64,000 bases of DNA from Rhizobium sp. C4 (GCF_021026315.1 NZ_JAJNCX010000011.1:135257-199256), one strand, 5' to 3'; shown: positions 33,678 to 42,861, counted from the first letter of the stretch. The notes: generated by a model from the letters alone, not told the origin. Translations and numbers: made by a program.

Positions 33678-34454
33678 TCAGGTTTGAGATGCAGTGACAG
33701 CCTTTGCGCCTGCCTTCATCATCGCCTCCAGCATACCGAGCCGGGGTTCGACGGGCGCCGGATAGACGTCGCGGCCGTGGCTCAAGCCCAGCGCCAGGAA
33801 TGTTTCGACGAGCTTGTAGGTCAGCGGGCCGGGATTGACGACCGGAGCGGGCAGATTGGCGGCAAGATATTCACCCGCCTGATGCATTGTGGTGGATCCG
33901 AGGCAGATAACGTCGGCACCGTCTTCCTCAATGCAGCGCAGAGCGACGTCCCGCATCCTGGGAAAAACCTTGTCCTCCTTGCCGCCGAGCAGGTTAGAAA
34001 AGTCCGGCGGCTGATCGAAGCTGCGCACCGAGGCGCATTGGCGTTCGAAACCATACTCCCGGATCGCCTTGCGATAGCGCGGCAGGGCCGGCTCCCATTG
34101 GGCGAGAACGGAGAACCTTGCGCCCAGCGTCAGGGCATAGAGCATTGAGGCCTTGCCGGCGCCGACCACCGGAATGGAAAGAACCGAGCGCAGCATGGTC
34201 ATGCCGCTATCCGACATCGTGTCGATGCAGACCGCATCGAATCCATCCGCTTGCGCGCGGCAGCCCGCCTCGAAAATCGCGAGGTCCATCAGGCCCCAGT
34301 CATGCGGCGACATGAAGGAGGTCGGGCCGCAGGTCACGGGACGATAGACGAGTTCCCAATCCTCGGGCAGCGGCACGTAGCGCGATTGCGCCTGACGATT
34401 GCGAACGCCTTCCTCATCGAGCGCAAAAGGAACGATCACCAGAATGCGTGTCAT
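33678..34454 (-). CDS. Asp/Glu/hydantoin racemase-fold enzyme, paralogue 1
   Basis: The 258-residue product has the two-domain racemase fold. The first active-site cysteine is in FDAVCIDTMSDSGM (about residue 74). The place of the second in canonical racemases (LGCxGM) reads CLGSTTMH, with serine at the key position and a cysteine two residues earlier. Enzymes with one cysteine in this fold include arylmalonate decarboxylase, while maleate isomerase and allantoin racemase use two. It is the last gene of the cassette B operon and overlaps the neighbouring paralogue by one codon. The function is probably isomerisation, racemisation or decarboxylation of a malonate/maleate-like acid. Confidence 0.75.
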   Translation of the reverse strand: MTRILVIVPFALDEEGVRNRQAQSRYVPLPEDWELVYRPVTCGPTSFMSPHDWGLMDLAIFEAGCRAQADGFDAVCIDTMSDSGMTMLRSVLSIPVVGAGKASMLYALTLGARFSVLAQWEPALPRYRKAIREYGFERQCASVRSFDQPPDFSNLLGGKEDKVFPRMRDVALRCIEEDGADVICLGSTTMHQAGEYLAANLPAPVVNPGPLTYKLVETFLALGLSHGRDVYPAPVEPRLGMLEAMMKAGAKAVTASQT

Positions 34455-35224
34455 CGTGTTTCCTCCAGAAATGCAGCACCGGCAGCGCCAATGGCGCGGA
34501 TCATGTCGTGCTTGGGTGCAAGCGGTGCAGGCCAGGTCGTCTTGCTGTGCGTGAGGCTCAGATCGAGAGCGATGGAGGCCAGCTGGTAAGTCAGGGAGCC
34601 GGGGTTGATCACCGGAACGCCGATGCGCTGCGAAAGCCAGGCATGGGCCTCATGCATTGTGGTGGAACCGAGAATGAGAACATCGGCGCCATCTTCCTCG
34701 ACGCAGGCGCGCGCTGCATCGAGAAGCAGTGGGAAAACCTCGTTCTCCTTGCCGGAAAGCAGGCTCTTGTTGTCAGGCGTGACGCCGAGCGAGCGCATCG
34801 AGGCACATTTGTGCTGCATGCCCAATTCGCCGAGCGTCTTGGTGTAGAGCATCTTCCATCGATCCCACATCATGAGGATCGAGAACTTCTCGCCGAGCAT
34901 CTGTGCGACGAGCATGGAGTGCCGACCCGGCGCGATGACCGGGATCTTCAGCATGGAGCGCAGCATCGACATGCCGCTATCCGACATTGTGTCGATGCAG
35001 ATCGCGTCAAAGCCTTGCGCCTCCGCGTCGAGGCCTGCATCGAGGATGGAGAAATCGGCCAGCGCCATGTCGTGCTGGCTGGAATAGTTCTTCGGTCCCA
35101 CCCGCACCGGGCGGTACTCGAACGCGATCCCCGGACCGATCCTGACGGCCTTCATCTGGGCTTCGCGACGTGCAAGATCCTCCCTGCCCATCGGGAACGG
35201 AACAATGACCATGACTTTCTTCAT
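34451..35224 (-). CDS. Asp/Glu/hydantoin racemase-fold enzyme, paralogue 2
   Basis: This 257-residue homologue of the next gene begins MKKVMVIVPFPMGRE. AGGAGG is five bases before the ATG at 35224 and two before an ATG at 35227, so the shorter start is preferred. CIDTMSDSGMSML carries the first cysteine. The second motif is LILGSTTMHEA, so not even the earlier cysteine of paralogue 1 remains. Alignment is otherwise even along the chain, showing an old tandem duplication. The pair may form a heteromer or have split substrates. Confidence 0.72.
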   Translation of the reverse strand: MKKVMVIVPFPMGREDLARREAQMKAVRIGPGIAFEYRPVRVGPKNYSSQHDMALADFSILDAGLDAEAQGFDAICIDTMSDSGMSMLRSMLKIPVIAPGRHSMLVAQMLGEKFSILMMWDRWKMLYTKTLGELGMQHKCASMRSLGVTPDNKSLLSGKENEVFPLLLDAARACVEEDGADVLILGSTTMHEAHAWLSQRIGVPVINPGSLTYQLASIALDLSLTHSKTTWPAPLAPKHDMIRAIGAAGAAFLEETR

Positions 35225-35264
35225 CATTTCCTCCTGTGGATGACGTGATGGATGCAGCTAGACT

Positions 35265-36665
35265 CTACTCTTCTGCGGCAATCCGGGCGGCGCTCAGACC
35301 TGCGAGGCGGCCGAATGTGGTCGCGGTCAGAAGCCCGTTGCCAGAGAGGTAGCCGTAGTTGGAGTCGCCCGAGACCCCGCGCGCCGCGCCGCCGCCGGCC
35401 AGAAGATTGGGCAGTGGCGATCCGTCCTCGCGCAGAACTCTCGCCTCTGCATCGATGACCAGACCGCCCTGGGTATGGAAAAGCGCGCCATTGACTTTGA
35501 CGGCATAGAGGGGCGGATGAAGAACATCCTCGTGTGCAAAGCGCCGTCCGAAACGGTCGGCAGTGCCTGCCTGTGCAGCGGCCTCGATTTCGGCGAATTC
35601 GGCTTGAAGACGGTCGAGCGAAAGACCGGTCAGCGATGCCAGTTCGTCCAGGCTCTTGGCCTTCTTGACCGCGCCGAGTTTGCTGATCTCGCGGAAATCG
35701 TGAAAGCCCACGGCTTCGGCATAACCGGCCTCGCCGAAGATGTCCCAGGCGACATGACCAGGCTGCGCCGCGACTTCCGCGCCGTGTTCGGAATAGCCGC
35801 GCATCTCGTTGGAGAAGCGTTGGCCCTCGCTGTTGATCAGAATGCCACCCTTGGTAATGACGGCCCAGGTCAGGGGAAGCGAATGCGGGTGCGCCACCGA
35901 GCCGTGACCCTGATAGGCGCCCATGTCGGCGACGCCTGCCCCAAGTTCGAGACCCCATTTGACCGCATCGCCGGTGTTTGAAAGATGCCCGCAGCATTCC
36001 GCGTCGGCGATCTCGGGAATGTAGCGCCGCACCATGTCGGGGTCGCCGGCAAAGCCGCAGCATGCAAGCACCAGCGCCCGGCATCCCAGCACCTCGGCTG
36101 CTCCGTCCGGCCGTCTGAAACGGACACCCCGGATACGTCCGGTTTCGTCCGCAAACAGGTCTTCAACCGAAGCGCCCGTCACAAGGTCGATGCCGGCATT
36201 GGAAACGGCCGCGAGCAGCGACTGCTCGAGATCGGCCCCGGTCCTGCTTTTTGGCCCGTGCATGCGCAGGCGGGAATGGCCGGGATAGAGAAAGCCGGTC
36301 ACCAGTTCCAGTTCGACGCCGTGCCTGTCCATCAGCCAGTCGATCATCGGCCCCGCGGCGCGGGCGACGGCGAGCGCCTGATCGTAAGGTGTGTGATCAT
36401 GTGTCTTGGCGACAAGATCGGCTGCGAACAGGTCCGGACTGTCCTCGATCCCCGCTTCCTTCTGCAGGCGGGTCCCGGGTGCGGGAATGAGACCGGCAGA
36501 CAGCGAGGTCGAGCCTTGCGGATTTTCATCCCGCTCCAGCACGATGACCTCCTGCCCTTCGTCGTGGGCGGTCAGCGCCGCCACCAGACCGCAGGCTCCT
36601 GCGCCGACAATGACGACCGGGATTTCATATTCGAATGCGATGCCTTCAGCGCTTAAGACGGGCAT
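35265..36665 (-). CDS. FAD-dependent oxidoreductase (fumarate reductase/3-ketosteroid dehydrogenase-like)
   Basis: The 466-residue flavoprotein starts with a dinucleotide site (VPVVIVGAGACGLVAALTA). The FAD_binding_2 core contains GADLEQSLLAAV, ALVLACCGFAGD and GALFHTQGGLVIDAEARVL, ending in LAGGGAARGVSG and YGYLSGNGLL. Members oxidise or reduce activated C=C bonds (fumarate, 3-ketosteroids, tricarballylate). It follows the lyase gene by 24 bases in the cassette B operon. I infer dehydrogenation of a dicarboxylate or reduction of an unsaturated one. Confidence 0.83.
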   Translation of the reverse strand: MPVLSAEGIAFEYEIPVVIVGAGACGLVAALTAHDEGQEVIVLERDENPQGSTSLSAGLIPAPGTRLQKEAGIEDSPDLFAADLVAKTHDHTPYDQALAVARAAGPMIDWLMDRHGVELELVTGFLYPGHSRLRMHGPKSRTGADLEQSLLAAVSNAGIDLVTGASVEDLFADETGRIRGVRFRRPDGAAEVLGCRALVLACCGFAGDPDMVRRYIPEIADAECCGHLSNTGDAVKWGLELGAGVADMGAYQGHGSVAHPHSLPLTWAVITKGGILINSEGQRFSNEMRGYSEHGAEVAAQPGHVAWDIFGEAGYAEAVGFHDFREISKLGAVKKAKSLDELASLTGLSLDRLQAEFAEIEAAAQAGTADRFGRRFAHEDVLHPPLYAVKVNGALFHTQGGLVIDAEARVLREDGSPLPNLLAGGGAARGVSGDSNYGYLSGNGLLTATTFGRLAGLSAARIAAEE

Positions 36666-36689
36666 GATCGTGGCCTCCCTGAATCGAGT

Positions 36690-37583
36690 TCAATAATCCG
36701 TGCGGCTGGTTTCCGGCGTCCCGTAACGCGCTTCCAGTTCCTGAATTTCGCTCATGCGGGCAGTGTCGAAGAACTGCTTGAAGGTCATGACCTTCGGCGC
36801 AACGGAGGCGATCGATTCCTCCTTTTTCATGACCTCCAGCGTCTGCCTCGCCGCCTCGCATGCCGAAAGAAGCAGCCAGTTGGGGTAGATGATCAGCTTG
36901 AAGCCGAGCTGCTCGATTTCTGTGCGGGAGAGGAAAGGCGTCTTGCCCGAGGTGGCCATGTTGTAGAGCAATGGAATGCCGGGGAAGCGGGGCGCGATAT
37001 GCGGCAGATCGTCCGGCCCGGGGCTTTCGATGAAGATGACATCCGCGCCCGCCTCGCGATACATTTCGGCACGGTCGAAGGCAGCGTTCCGCCCATGCAG
37101 CGCCAGGCAATCGGTCCGCGCGATGACGACGAAATCCTGATCGATACGCGCATCGACCGCTGCCTTGACCTTCGCGACCATATCTTCGGCTGAAATCACC
37201 TGCTTACCGGCGAGATGGCCGCAGCGTTTGGGCAGTACCTGATCCTCGAGATGGATCGCCGCAACACCGCCCCGCTCGTAAAGCTGGATGGCGCGGCGCA
37301 CGTTGAGAGGCCCGCCAAAGCCGTTATCCGCATCCGCGATCAGCGGGACATCCGAGGCATCGGCGATCCGGGTTGCGTTGTCGACCATCTCCGTCATGGT
37401 CAAAAGCCCGACATCCGGATAGCCGAGACGGGTAACGGACGTACCCGCGCCGGTCATGTACATGGCTTCGAATCCGGCCTCTGCGACGAGGCGCGCATAC
37501 ATGGCATCAACCACCCCCGGGGCCATGACTGCCCGTTCCCCGGCGAGAGCTCGCCGGAGGCGCTGTGTACGTGTAAGGGACAT
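36690..37583 (-). CDS. Isocitrate lyase/PEP mutase superfamily lyase
   Basis: The 297-residue TIM-barrel enzyme has the active-site loop LPKRCGHLAGK (KRCGH, the signature of the lyase branch with the catalytic cysteine). Metal-ligand strands are DVPLIADADNGFGGP and IHLEDQ, and IARTDC is near residue 155. Methylisocitrate lyase, oxaloacetate decarboxylase and 2,3-dimethylmalate lyase belong here. These enzymes split a 2-hydroxy dicarboxylate into pyruvate (or a keto acid) plus a shorter acid. A LeuC/LeuD-like hydratase in the same operon would make exactly such a malate analogue, as in dimethylmaleate hydratase plus dimethylmalate lyase of nicotinate fermentation. Confidence 0.87.
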   Translation of the reverse strand: MSLTRTQRLRRALAGERAVMAPGVVDAMYARLVAEAGFEAMYMTGAGTSVTRLGYPDVGLLTMTEMVDNATRIADASDVPLIADADNGFGGPLNVRRAIQLYERGGVAAIHLEDQVLPKRCGHLAGKQVISAEDMVAKVKAAVDARIDQDFVVIARTDCLALHGRNAAFDRAEMYREAGADVIFIESPGPDDLPHIAPRFPGIPLLYNMATSGKTPFLSRTEIEQLGFKLIIYPNWLLLSACEAARQTLEVMKKEESIASVAPKVMTFKQFFDTARMSEIQELEARYGTPETSRTDY

Positions 37584-37625
37584 GAGTGTCTTCTCCTGTT
37601 GTATCCGAATGCGCCGACGGGCTCC

Positions 37626-38327
37626 TCACATGCCGAGATAGGCCTGGCGCAGCTGTTTATCCGAGATGAGATCGGCGGCAGCACCTTCCATGACGAAGCG
37701 GCCCTGTTCGATGACATAGGCGCGACCCGCAACGGCAAGCGATTGCATGACGTTCTGCTCGACAAGCAGAATGGCCACGCCCTCCGCGTTGATCTTCGTG
37801 ATCAGGTTGAACATTTCCTCGACCATGATCGGCGACAGGCCGAGCGACGGTTCGTCAAGGATCAGAAGCTCCGGTTCCGACATAAGCCCGCGCCCGATGG
37901 CGAGCATCTGCTGCTCGCCGCCTGACAGGGTACCGGCCGACTGGTTCAACCGCTGCCGAAGCTTCGGGAAGATCGCGCAGATCCGTTCGAAATTCTGCTT
38001 GCGGTTTGCGCCGGCGCGGCGGAACGCCCCGAGCGACAGATTTTCCGCCACACTGAGATTGGGAAAAATCTTGCGCCCTTCCGGCACATGGGCGATGCCC
38101 AATGCGACAATGTCGGCGGGCTTCTTGCCGGTCAGCGGCACACCCTTGAAGGTGAGCGTTCCGGCATTCGGCCGTATGAAGCCGGAGATGACATTGTTGA
38201 GCGTGGTTTTTCCGACGCCGTTGGATCCGAGAAGGGCGACGATCTCGCCGGCCTTGATCGACATGTCGACGCCTTGCAGCACCGTCATGGAACCATATCC
38301 GGCGCGGACACCTGAAATCTCAAGCAT
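37626..38327 (-). CDS. livF: LIV-type ABC transporter ATPase (LivF-like), cassette B
   Basis: From the ATG at 38327 this 233-residue ATPase has Walker A GSNGVGKTTLNNV, signature LSGGEQQMLAIGRGLM and Walker B LLILDEPSLGLSP. The start overlaps the end of the LivG gene by eight bases. It completes the third ATPase-permease set of the cassette B importer. Confidence 0.92.
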   Translation of the reverse strand: MLEISGVRAGYGSMTVLQGVDMSIKAGEIVALLGSNGVGKTTLNNVISGFIRPNAGTLTFKGVPLTGKKPADIVALGIAHVPEGRKIFPNLSVAENLSLGAFRRAGANRKQNFERICAIFPKLRQRLNQSAGTLSGGEQQMLAIGRGLMSEPELLILDEPSLGLSPIMVEEMFNLITKINAEGVAILLVEQNVMQSLAVAGRAYVIEQGRFVMEGAAADLISDKQLRQAYLGM

Positions 38328-39060
38328 GATCGTCCTCCTGCAGGCGCTGGGCTGCTCCATGGCCGAGATAGGCCTCCACTACAGCCGGGTCGCGCACCAG
38401 ATCCCGTGGCGTGCCATGGGCGATCATGACCCCCTGATTGAGAACGTACGCGGTTTCAGCAAGGCTCATGACAGCCTGCATCACATGCTCGATCATCAGG
38501 AACGTGTGGCCCTCGTCGCGGATCTGCCGGATAATTCCGACGATCTCGTTGATTTCGGTGGGAATGAGCCCGGCCATGACTTCATCGAGCAACAGGAGCT
38601 TTGCGCCGGTTGCCAATGCGCGCGCGAGTTCAAGCCGCTTGCGCCCCGCAATGGTGAGAGCCGAGGCCGGCCGGTCGAGAAGTGTACCCATGCCGAGCCG
38701 CTTGCCGACATCGCGGGCGACCGCCATAGCTTCCTTGCGTTCGTGATGGTGGAGATAGGCGCCCACAGCGATATTTTCCTCGACCGTCAGGCCGGCAAAC
38801 GGTTGCACGATCTGGAATGTCCGGATCATGCCGAGATTGCAGATGTGGTGGGGCGCCAGACCGGTAATGTCCTTGCCCCTCAGCCGCACGGAGCCGCTGT
38901 CGGGCTTGGTGAAACCGGCAATCATGGTGAAGCAGGTTGTCTTGCCGGCCCCGTTCGGTCCAAGCAGCCCGACAATCGAGCCTTCCGGAACTTGAAGCGT
39001 TGCGTTGGACACCGCCTTCAATCCGCCGAAGCTTTTCGACAGGTTTTCGACCTCAAGCAT
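38320..39060 (-). CDS. livG: LIV-type ABC transporter ATPase (LivG-like), cassette B
   Basis: This 246-residue ATPase starts at MLEVENLSKSFGGLKAV (39060). Walker A is GPNGAGKTTCFTMIAG, the signature is degenerate (LTIAGRKRLELARAL) and Walker B is LLLLDEVMAGL. The Glu-to-Val-Met change after the Walker B Asp-Glu pair is typical for LivG (DEVMAGL). It overlaps the LivM stop by eight bases. Confidence 0.92.
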   Translation of the reverse strand: MLEVENLSKSFGGLKAVSNATLQVPEGSIVGLLGPNGAGKTTCFTMIAGFTKPDSGSVRLRGKDITGLAPHHICNLGMIRTFQIVQPFAGLTVEENIAVGAYLHHHERKEAMAVARDVGKRLGMGTLLDRPASALTIAGRKRLELARALATGAKLLLLDEVMAGLIPTEINEIVGIIRQIRDEGHTFLMIEHVMQAVMSLAETAYVLNQGVMIAHGTPRDLVRDPAVVEAYLGHGAAQRLQEDDHA

Positions 39061-40033
39061 CCTTGCTCTCCTTCTTGGCAAAGGGCCCGATCCGGCCGGC
39101 CAGACCCACCAGACCGTTGGGCATGAAGCGCAGGGCGCAGATGAGGACGACCGCATAGAGGACGAAGTTGAGGCCCGGCGCATTTGAGAGCAGGGTTTTC
39201 GCGCCTTCGCCGATCAGATGCAGGCCGAGCGTCCCGAGAACAGGCCCCCAGACCGTGCCGGCCCCGCCGATGATCGGGCCGATCAGTGCCTCGATCGATA
39301 CGGAAGACCCGTAAGCGATGGAGCTGTCGATGAAGAGCCATAGTTGCAGATAGAGCACGCCGGCCAGGCCCCCGAATGCGCCCGACACGGCCATGGCGAG
39401 AACCTTGATCCTGTAGGTGTCGATGCCGAGTGCGCGCGCCGCATCCTCGTTTTCGCGCACCGCGACCAGATAGGCCCCGAACCGGGAATATTTGATCCAT
39501 GCCGTCAGCAGCATCACAAGAACGACGATAGCCAGAAGGAAGGTATAAAGGACTGTGCGATCGGCAAACTGGATATTGCTGATGCCGGGGGCCAGCTTGA
39601 GCTGAAGCCCACTGCCCCCGCCCGTGAAGTCGAACGAGGCGGCGCAGATGCGGAAAACCTCGGCGAAGGCAAGGGTGACGAGGGCAAAGTAAGAGCCCTT
39701 GACGCCATAGCGGAAGGCAAGCGCGCCGATGAACCCACCGACCGCAGCGGCCATTGCGATGCCGGCAACCAGCGCCACCCAGGCGTTGACGCCATAGGTG
39801 ACCTGCAGGATCGCCGATGTATAGGCACCGGTGCCGTAGAGCACGGCATGACCGAAAGAGGAAAGGCCGCCAAAGCCGCCCGTCACGTTCCAGGACAGCG
39901 CCAGAACCGCGACAATCAGCGCATTGATGGTGAAGCCCATCCAGACAGGCGAGGAAATGAAATAGACACCCAGGAGATAGGCGACGGCGACCAGGATGAG
40001 GACCAACTGACCGGTAGAATTCAGTTTCATCAT
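39053..40033 (-). CDS. livM: LIV-type ABC transporter permease (LivM-like), cassette B
   Basis: The product has 326 residues with about nine membrane helices. LSSFGHAVLYGTGAY (helix 2-3 region) and GIDTYRIKVLAMAVSGAF, then IGPIIGGAGTVWGPVLGTL (the loop to the ATPase), are standard LivM features. It overlaps the preceding LivH stop by four bases. Confidence 0.9.
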   Translation of the reverse strand: MMKLNSTGQLVLILVAVAYLLGVYFISSPVWMGFTINALIVAVLALSWNVTGGFGGLSSFGHAVLYGTGAYTSAILQVTYGVNAWVALVAGIAMAAAVGGFIGALAFRYGVKGSYFALVTLAFAEVFRICAASFDFTGGGSGLQLKLAPGISNIQFADRTVLYTFLLAIVVLVMLLTAWIKYSRFGAYLVAVRENEDAARALGIDTYRIKVLAMAVSGAFGGLAGVLYLQLWLFIDSSIAYGSSVSIEALIGPIIGGAGTVWGPVLGTLGLHLIGEGAKTLLSNAPGLNFVLYAVVLICALRFMPNGLVGLAGRIGPFAKKESKDA

Positions 40034-40896
40034 GGCGCCTTCCCCATAATGCCCGAGGGCTTCAGCAGAAGGATCAGAATGAAGGCGATGAAAATGCCGA
40101 TCTGTCCGAGACTGTCGCCGAGAAAAAGTCCACAGAGCGATTCGATGAGGCCCAACAGCAGGCCGGCGACCAGGGCGCCGACAAGGCTGCCCATGCCGCC
40201 GAGAACGACCGTGGTGAAGGCGACGAGCACGAATGTGTAGCCGACCTGCGGCGTGACGTAGAAGGTCGGAAGCAGCAAGCAGGCGGCAAGCGCCACGCAG
40301 GCCGTGCCGATGCCGAAACAGATCGCGTAGGTGTGGTTCACGTCTATCCCCACCAGTTCAGCCCCGCGCTTCTCGATGGCGACGGCACGAATGGCCGATC
40401 CGGTGCGCGTCTTGGCCATGAACAGCCAGAGCAGCGGCACCACGGCCAGCGCTCCAAAGAAGGCGATCACACGGCCGAAGGGGATGAAGGCGCCGAACAG
40501 CTCCACCGTGTCGTAAACATAGGGGATATCGATATTGCGCGTGTTCGATGTCCAGAAATACAGGGCGAGGTTTTCGATGATGATCGACACCGCCAGCGTG
40601 ATGAGAAGGACATTCTGCTCCGAACCGCTGCTCATCGGTCCAATCAGGCCGCGCTGGAGCGCATAGCCCAGCGCGAAGAAGACCGGCAGGACGATCGGTA
40701 TGGCCAGATACGGATCGATGCCCAGATAGGTGTTCAGGAAATACACGGCATAGAGCGCCAGCATGAGCAGGCTGCCATGGGCGAAATTGATGATGTGCAG
40801 AACGCCGTAAATCAGAGTGAGGCCAAGCGCGACCAGCGCGTAAACCGCCCCCATCATCAGGCCGCTGATCACGGCCGGCAGGATCAGTGTCGACAT
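40030..40896 (-). CDS. livH: LIV-type ABC transporter permease (LivH-like), cassette B
   Basis: From the ATG at 40896 the protein has 288 residues with about eight membrane helices. ILPAVISGLMMGAVYALVAL, LTLIYGVLHIINFAHGSL and GGMGSLVGALVAGLLLG are the typical LivH blocks. The upstream extension of the frame lacks membrane character. The gene follows the binding-protein gene after a strong hairpin. Confidence 0.9.
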   Translation of the reverse strand: MSTLILPAVISGLMMGAVYALVALGLTLIYGVLHIINFAHGSLLMLALYAVYFLNTYLGIDPYLAIPIVLPVFFALGYALQRGLIGPMSSGSEQNVLLITLAVSIIIENLALYFWTSNTRNIDIPYVYDTVELFGAFIPFGRVIAFFGALAVVPLLWLFMAKTRTGSAIRAVAIEKRGAELVGIDVNHTYAICFGIGTACVALAACLLLPTFYVTPQVGYTFVLVAFTTVVLGGMGSLVGALVAGLLLGLIESLCGLFLGDSLGQIGIFIAFILILLLKPSGIMGKAP

Positions 40897-40920
40897 CTGG
40901 GATGCCTTTTCTCGTCGCTC

Positions 40921-40952
40921 GGATGTTCCCGCCGACAGCGGCGGGAACATCC
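40921..40952 (-). terminator. Strong stem-loop between binding-protein and permease genes
   Basis: GGATGTTCCCGCCG (40921-40934) and CGGCGGGAACATCC (40939-40952) form a perfect 14-base stem with a 4-base loop. There is no T-run on the minus strand, so it is better seen as a partial terminator or 3' stabiliser giving more binding protein than permease. Confidence 0.75.
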
Positions 40953-40963
40953 GATCCGGGGTT

Positions 40964-42181
40964 TCACTTCGAGGCGGGGATCGGGAACACGGCTTCAGCC
41001 GTCGCATATTCCTTCGGAAAGACGAGCTCGATGTTTTCGCCGCGCACCTGGGTGTTGACGGGCTGCGAGCTCGTATTGTCCCCGTTGACGAATTTCGTCG
41101 GACCGTAAGGCATGATCGACTTGTCGAAGGTGGACGCCGCCAGCGCCTCGATCATCTTTTGGCGATCCGTCGACGCGGCCCGCTCAAGCGCGTCGGCAAT
41201 GAGCTGAATGCTGGCATAGGACACCATGATGTCGTAGGTGAGGTCGAGCTTGGCGTCTGCGACCGACTTCGCCAGGGCCTTGGATTCGTCCTTGGTCGGG
41301 TCGTACCAATGGTTGCAGTCCATCACATACTGAGCGATCGCATTGTTTTCGCGCACGAACTTGATGTTGGATGCCGCGCCGCCCAGGATCGAATAGATCG
41401 CCTTCAATGCGACCCGCTGCTGCTGAATGGCCTTGGCCATCAGGGTATATTCGTTGAGGTAGTTCGACGGGATCAGAATGTCTGCCTTGGAAGCCTTGAT
41501 GCGAAGCGCAATGTTGGAGAAGTCGCGCTGAGGCGTCGGGTGTGAAATCGTCTCCACGATCTCGATACCCTGTTTGGGCAGTTCGGTCGCAAGGATCTTG
41601 GCCATGCCAGAACCGAATGGGCCGTCTTCGTGGACGATCGCCGCAGTCTTGACGGCGTGACCTGCTGCCTCATTCAGCTTCTGCAGGTTGCCCAGCGCAA
41701 CGCTCGTGCATTTGTTGATCCCCGGGGTGAAGCGGAACACGTTGGCGAGACCACGCGACACGATGGTTTCGGCAGTGCCGATCGAAACAACCTGAGCCAG
41801 ATTGTATTTTGCGGCGGCCTGCGTGGATGCCAGACCCAATGCCGAAGACGAGGAACCAGTGAACGCGCAAACCTCCTGCTGCGCCAGGGTATCGACGCCA
41901 GCTGCGGCGATTTCCGGCTTGCTCTGGGCATCGACGACGGCGAGTTCGATCTTTGCGCCACCCAGGCTCTTGATCCCGCCCATGGCGTTGATCTTCTCGA
42001 CCGCAAACTTGGCGCCCGCCGCGCTCTGCGTGCCGTTGTAGGCGAGTGCGCCAGTCAACGGCTCCAGAACGCCGACCTTCACGGTCGGCGTGGCAGCCCT
42101 GAGAATGCCCGGCATGGCGAGAGTGACGGCAGCGGCCCCAGATGCTTTCAGAAGCGTTCTGCGCTTGATTTCAAAATCCAT
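40964..42181 (-). CDS. LIV-type substrate-binding protein with Tat signal, cassette B
   Basis: The 405-residue protein begins MDFEIKRRTLLKASGAAAV, a twin-arginine (RRTLLK) export signal, followed by a hydrophobic stretch. The mature part has VKVGVLEPLTGALAYNG and later TAAIVHEDGPFGSGMAKIL, the usual HAAT order. Tat export implies folding in the cytoplasm before export, and these proteins are often found in oxidatively demanding cassettes. It is in the same operon as the hydratase genes upstream. Confidence 0.9.
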   Translation of the reverse strand: MDFEIKRRTLLKASGAAAVTLAMPGILRAATPTVKVGVLEPLTGALAYNGTQSAAGAKFAVEKINAMGGIKSLGGAKIELAVVDAQSKPEIAAAGVDTLAQQEVCAFTGSSSSALGLASTQAAAKYNLAQVVSIGTAETIVSRGLANVFRFTPGINKCTSVALGNLQKLNEAAGHAVKTAAIVHEDGPFGSGMAKILATELPKQGIEIVETISHPTPQRDFSNIALRIKASKADILIPSNYLNEYTLMAKAIQQQRVALKAIYSILGGAASNIKFVRENNAIAQYVMDCNHWYDPTKDESKALAKSVADAKLDLTYDIMVSYASIQLIADALERAASTDRQKMIEALAASTFDKSIMPYGPTKFVNGDNTSSQPVNTQVRGENIELVFPKEYATAEAVFPIPASK

Positions 42182-42233
42182 TTTTCATTCTCCCAGTTAC
42201 AAGACGGTCCAAAAGTGGTGGCCGGTTCGCCCG

Positions 42234-42848
42234 TCATCGATCCAGCCAGGCATGCGAGCCGGTCCGTGCCTTTTCAAATGCTTCGATCTGCTCCAGATAG
42301 GTGAATGTCATCTCGATCTCGTCGAGCCCGCGTAAGATGCAGTCGCGCGCAAAATCGTTCATGACGATGGGATGCCGTCCGAGATCAGCCGGCAGGATGA
42401 GTTCGCTGGTCGCCAGATCGACCGTGACTTCCGCATCGGGAAACGCTGCCAGATGTTGCGCCAGACGCTGGCAATCGGCTTCAGGCAGACGCACGGGGAC
42501 GAGACCGTTCTTCAGCGCATTGTTGTAGAAGATGTCGCCGAAGCTGGGGCCGATCAAAGCGCGGATCCCGTGGTCGACCAGCGCATAGACCGCGCCCTCA
42601 CGCGACGAACCGCAGCCGAAATTGTCTTCTACCAGCAGGATCGTCGCGGCCGCGGCGGCGGGCCGGTTCAAGGGAAAGGCCGGGTCGAGTTCGCCGGTCT
42701 CCGACCTGCGAATGTCGTGGAAAAGAAACTGGCCGTATCCCTGCGCGCGGTCTGCCTTGATGAACCGACCGGGAATGATCTGGTCGGTGTCGCAATTCAC
42801 GCCGGGAATTGTGACAACCGTAGAGGTCTCGCGTGTAAAAGCCTTCAT
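42234..42848 (-). CDS. LeuD-like (aconitase-family small subunit) hydratase
   Basis: The 204-residue protein begins MKAFTRETSTVVTIPG with the family strand NCDTDQIIPGRFIK, and DNFGCGSSREGAVYAL binds the substrate phosphate/carboxylate. FGDIFYNNALKNGL completes the pattern. It is the swivel subunit of an isopropylmalate-dehydratase-type enzyme. The ATG at 42848 has GAGGGAGGCGC and lies 13 bases after LeuC. No leuA or leuB gene is in the window, so a leucine role is unlikely. Confidence 0.88.
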   Translation of the reverse strand: MKAFTRETSTVVTIPGVNCDTDQIIPGRFIKADRAQGYGQFLFHDIRRSETGELDPAFPLNRPAAAAATILLVEDNFGCGSSREGAVYALVDHGIRALIGPSFGDIFYNNALKNGLVPVRLPEADCQRLAQHLAAFPDAEVTVDLATSELILPADLGRHPIVMNDFARDCILRGLDEIEMTFTYLEQIEAFEKARTGSHAWLDR

Positions 42849-42861
42849 GTCAGCGCCTCCC

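Noticed and set aside
33678..35224. The racemase-fold pair as hydantoin or allantoin racemases
   Set aside because: The canonical second cysteine (LGCxGM) is missing in both, so the simple family name is not supported.
37747..39126. A 459-codon open frame on the plus strand opposite livF and livG of cassette B
   Set aside because: The ABC ATPase motifs on the minus strand are unmistakable, so the plus-strand frame is only their shadow.
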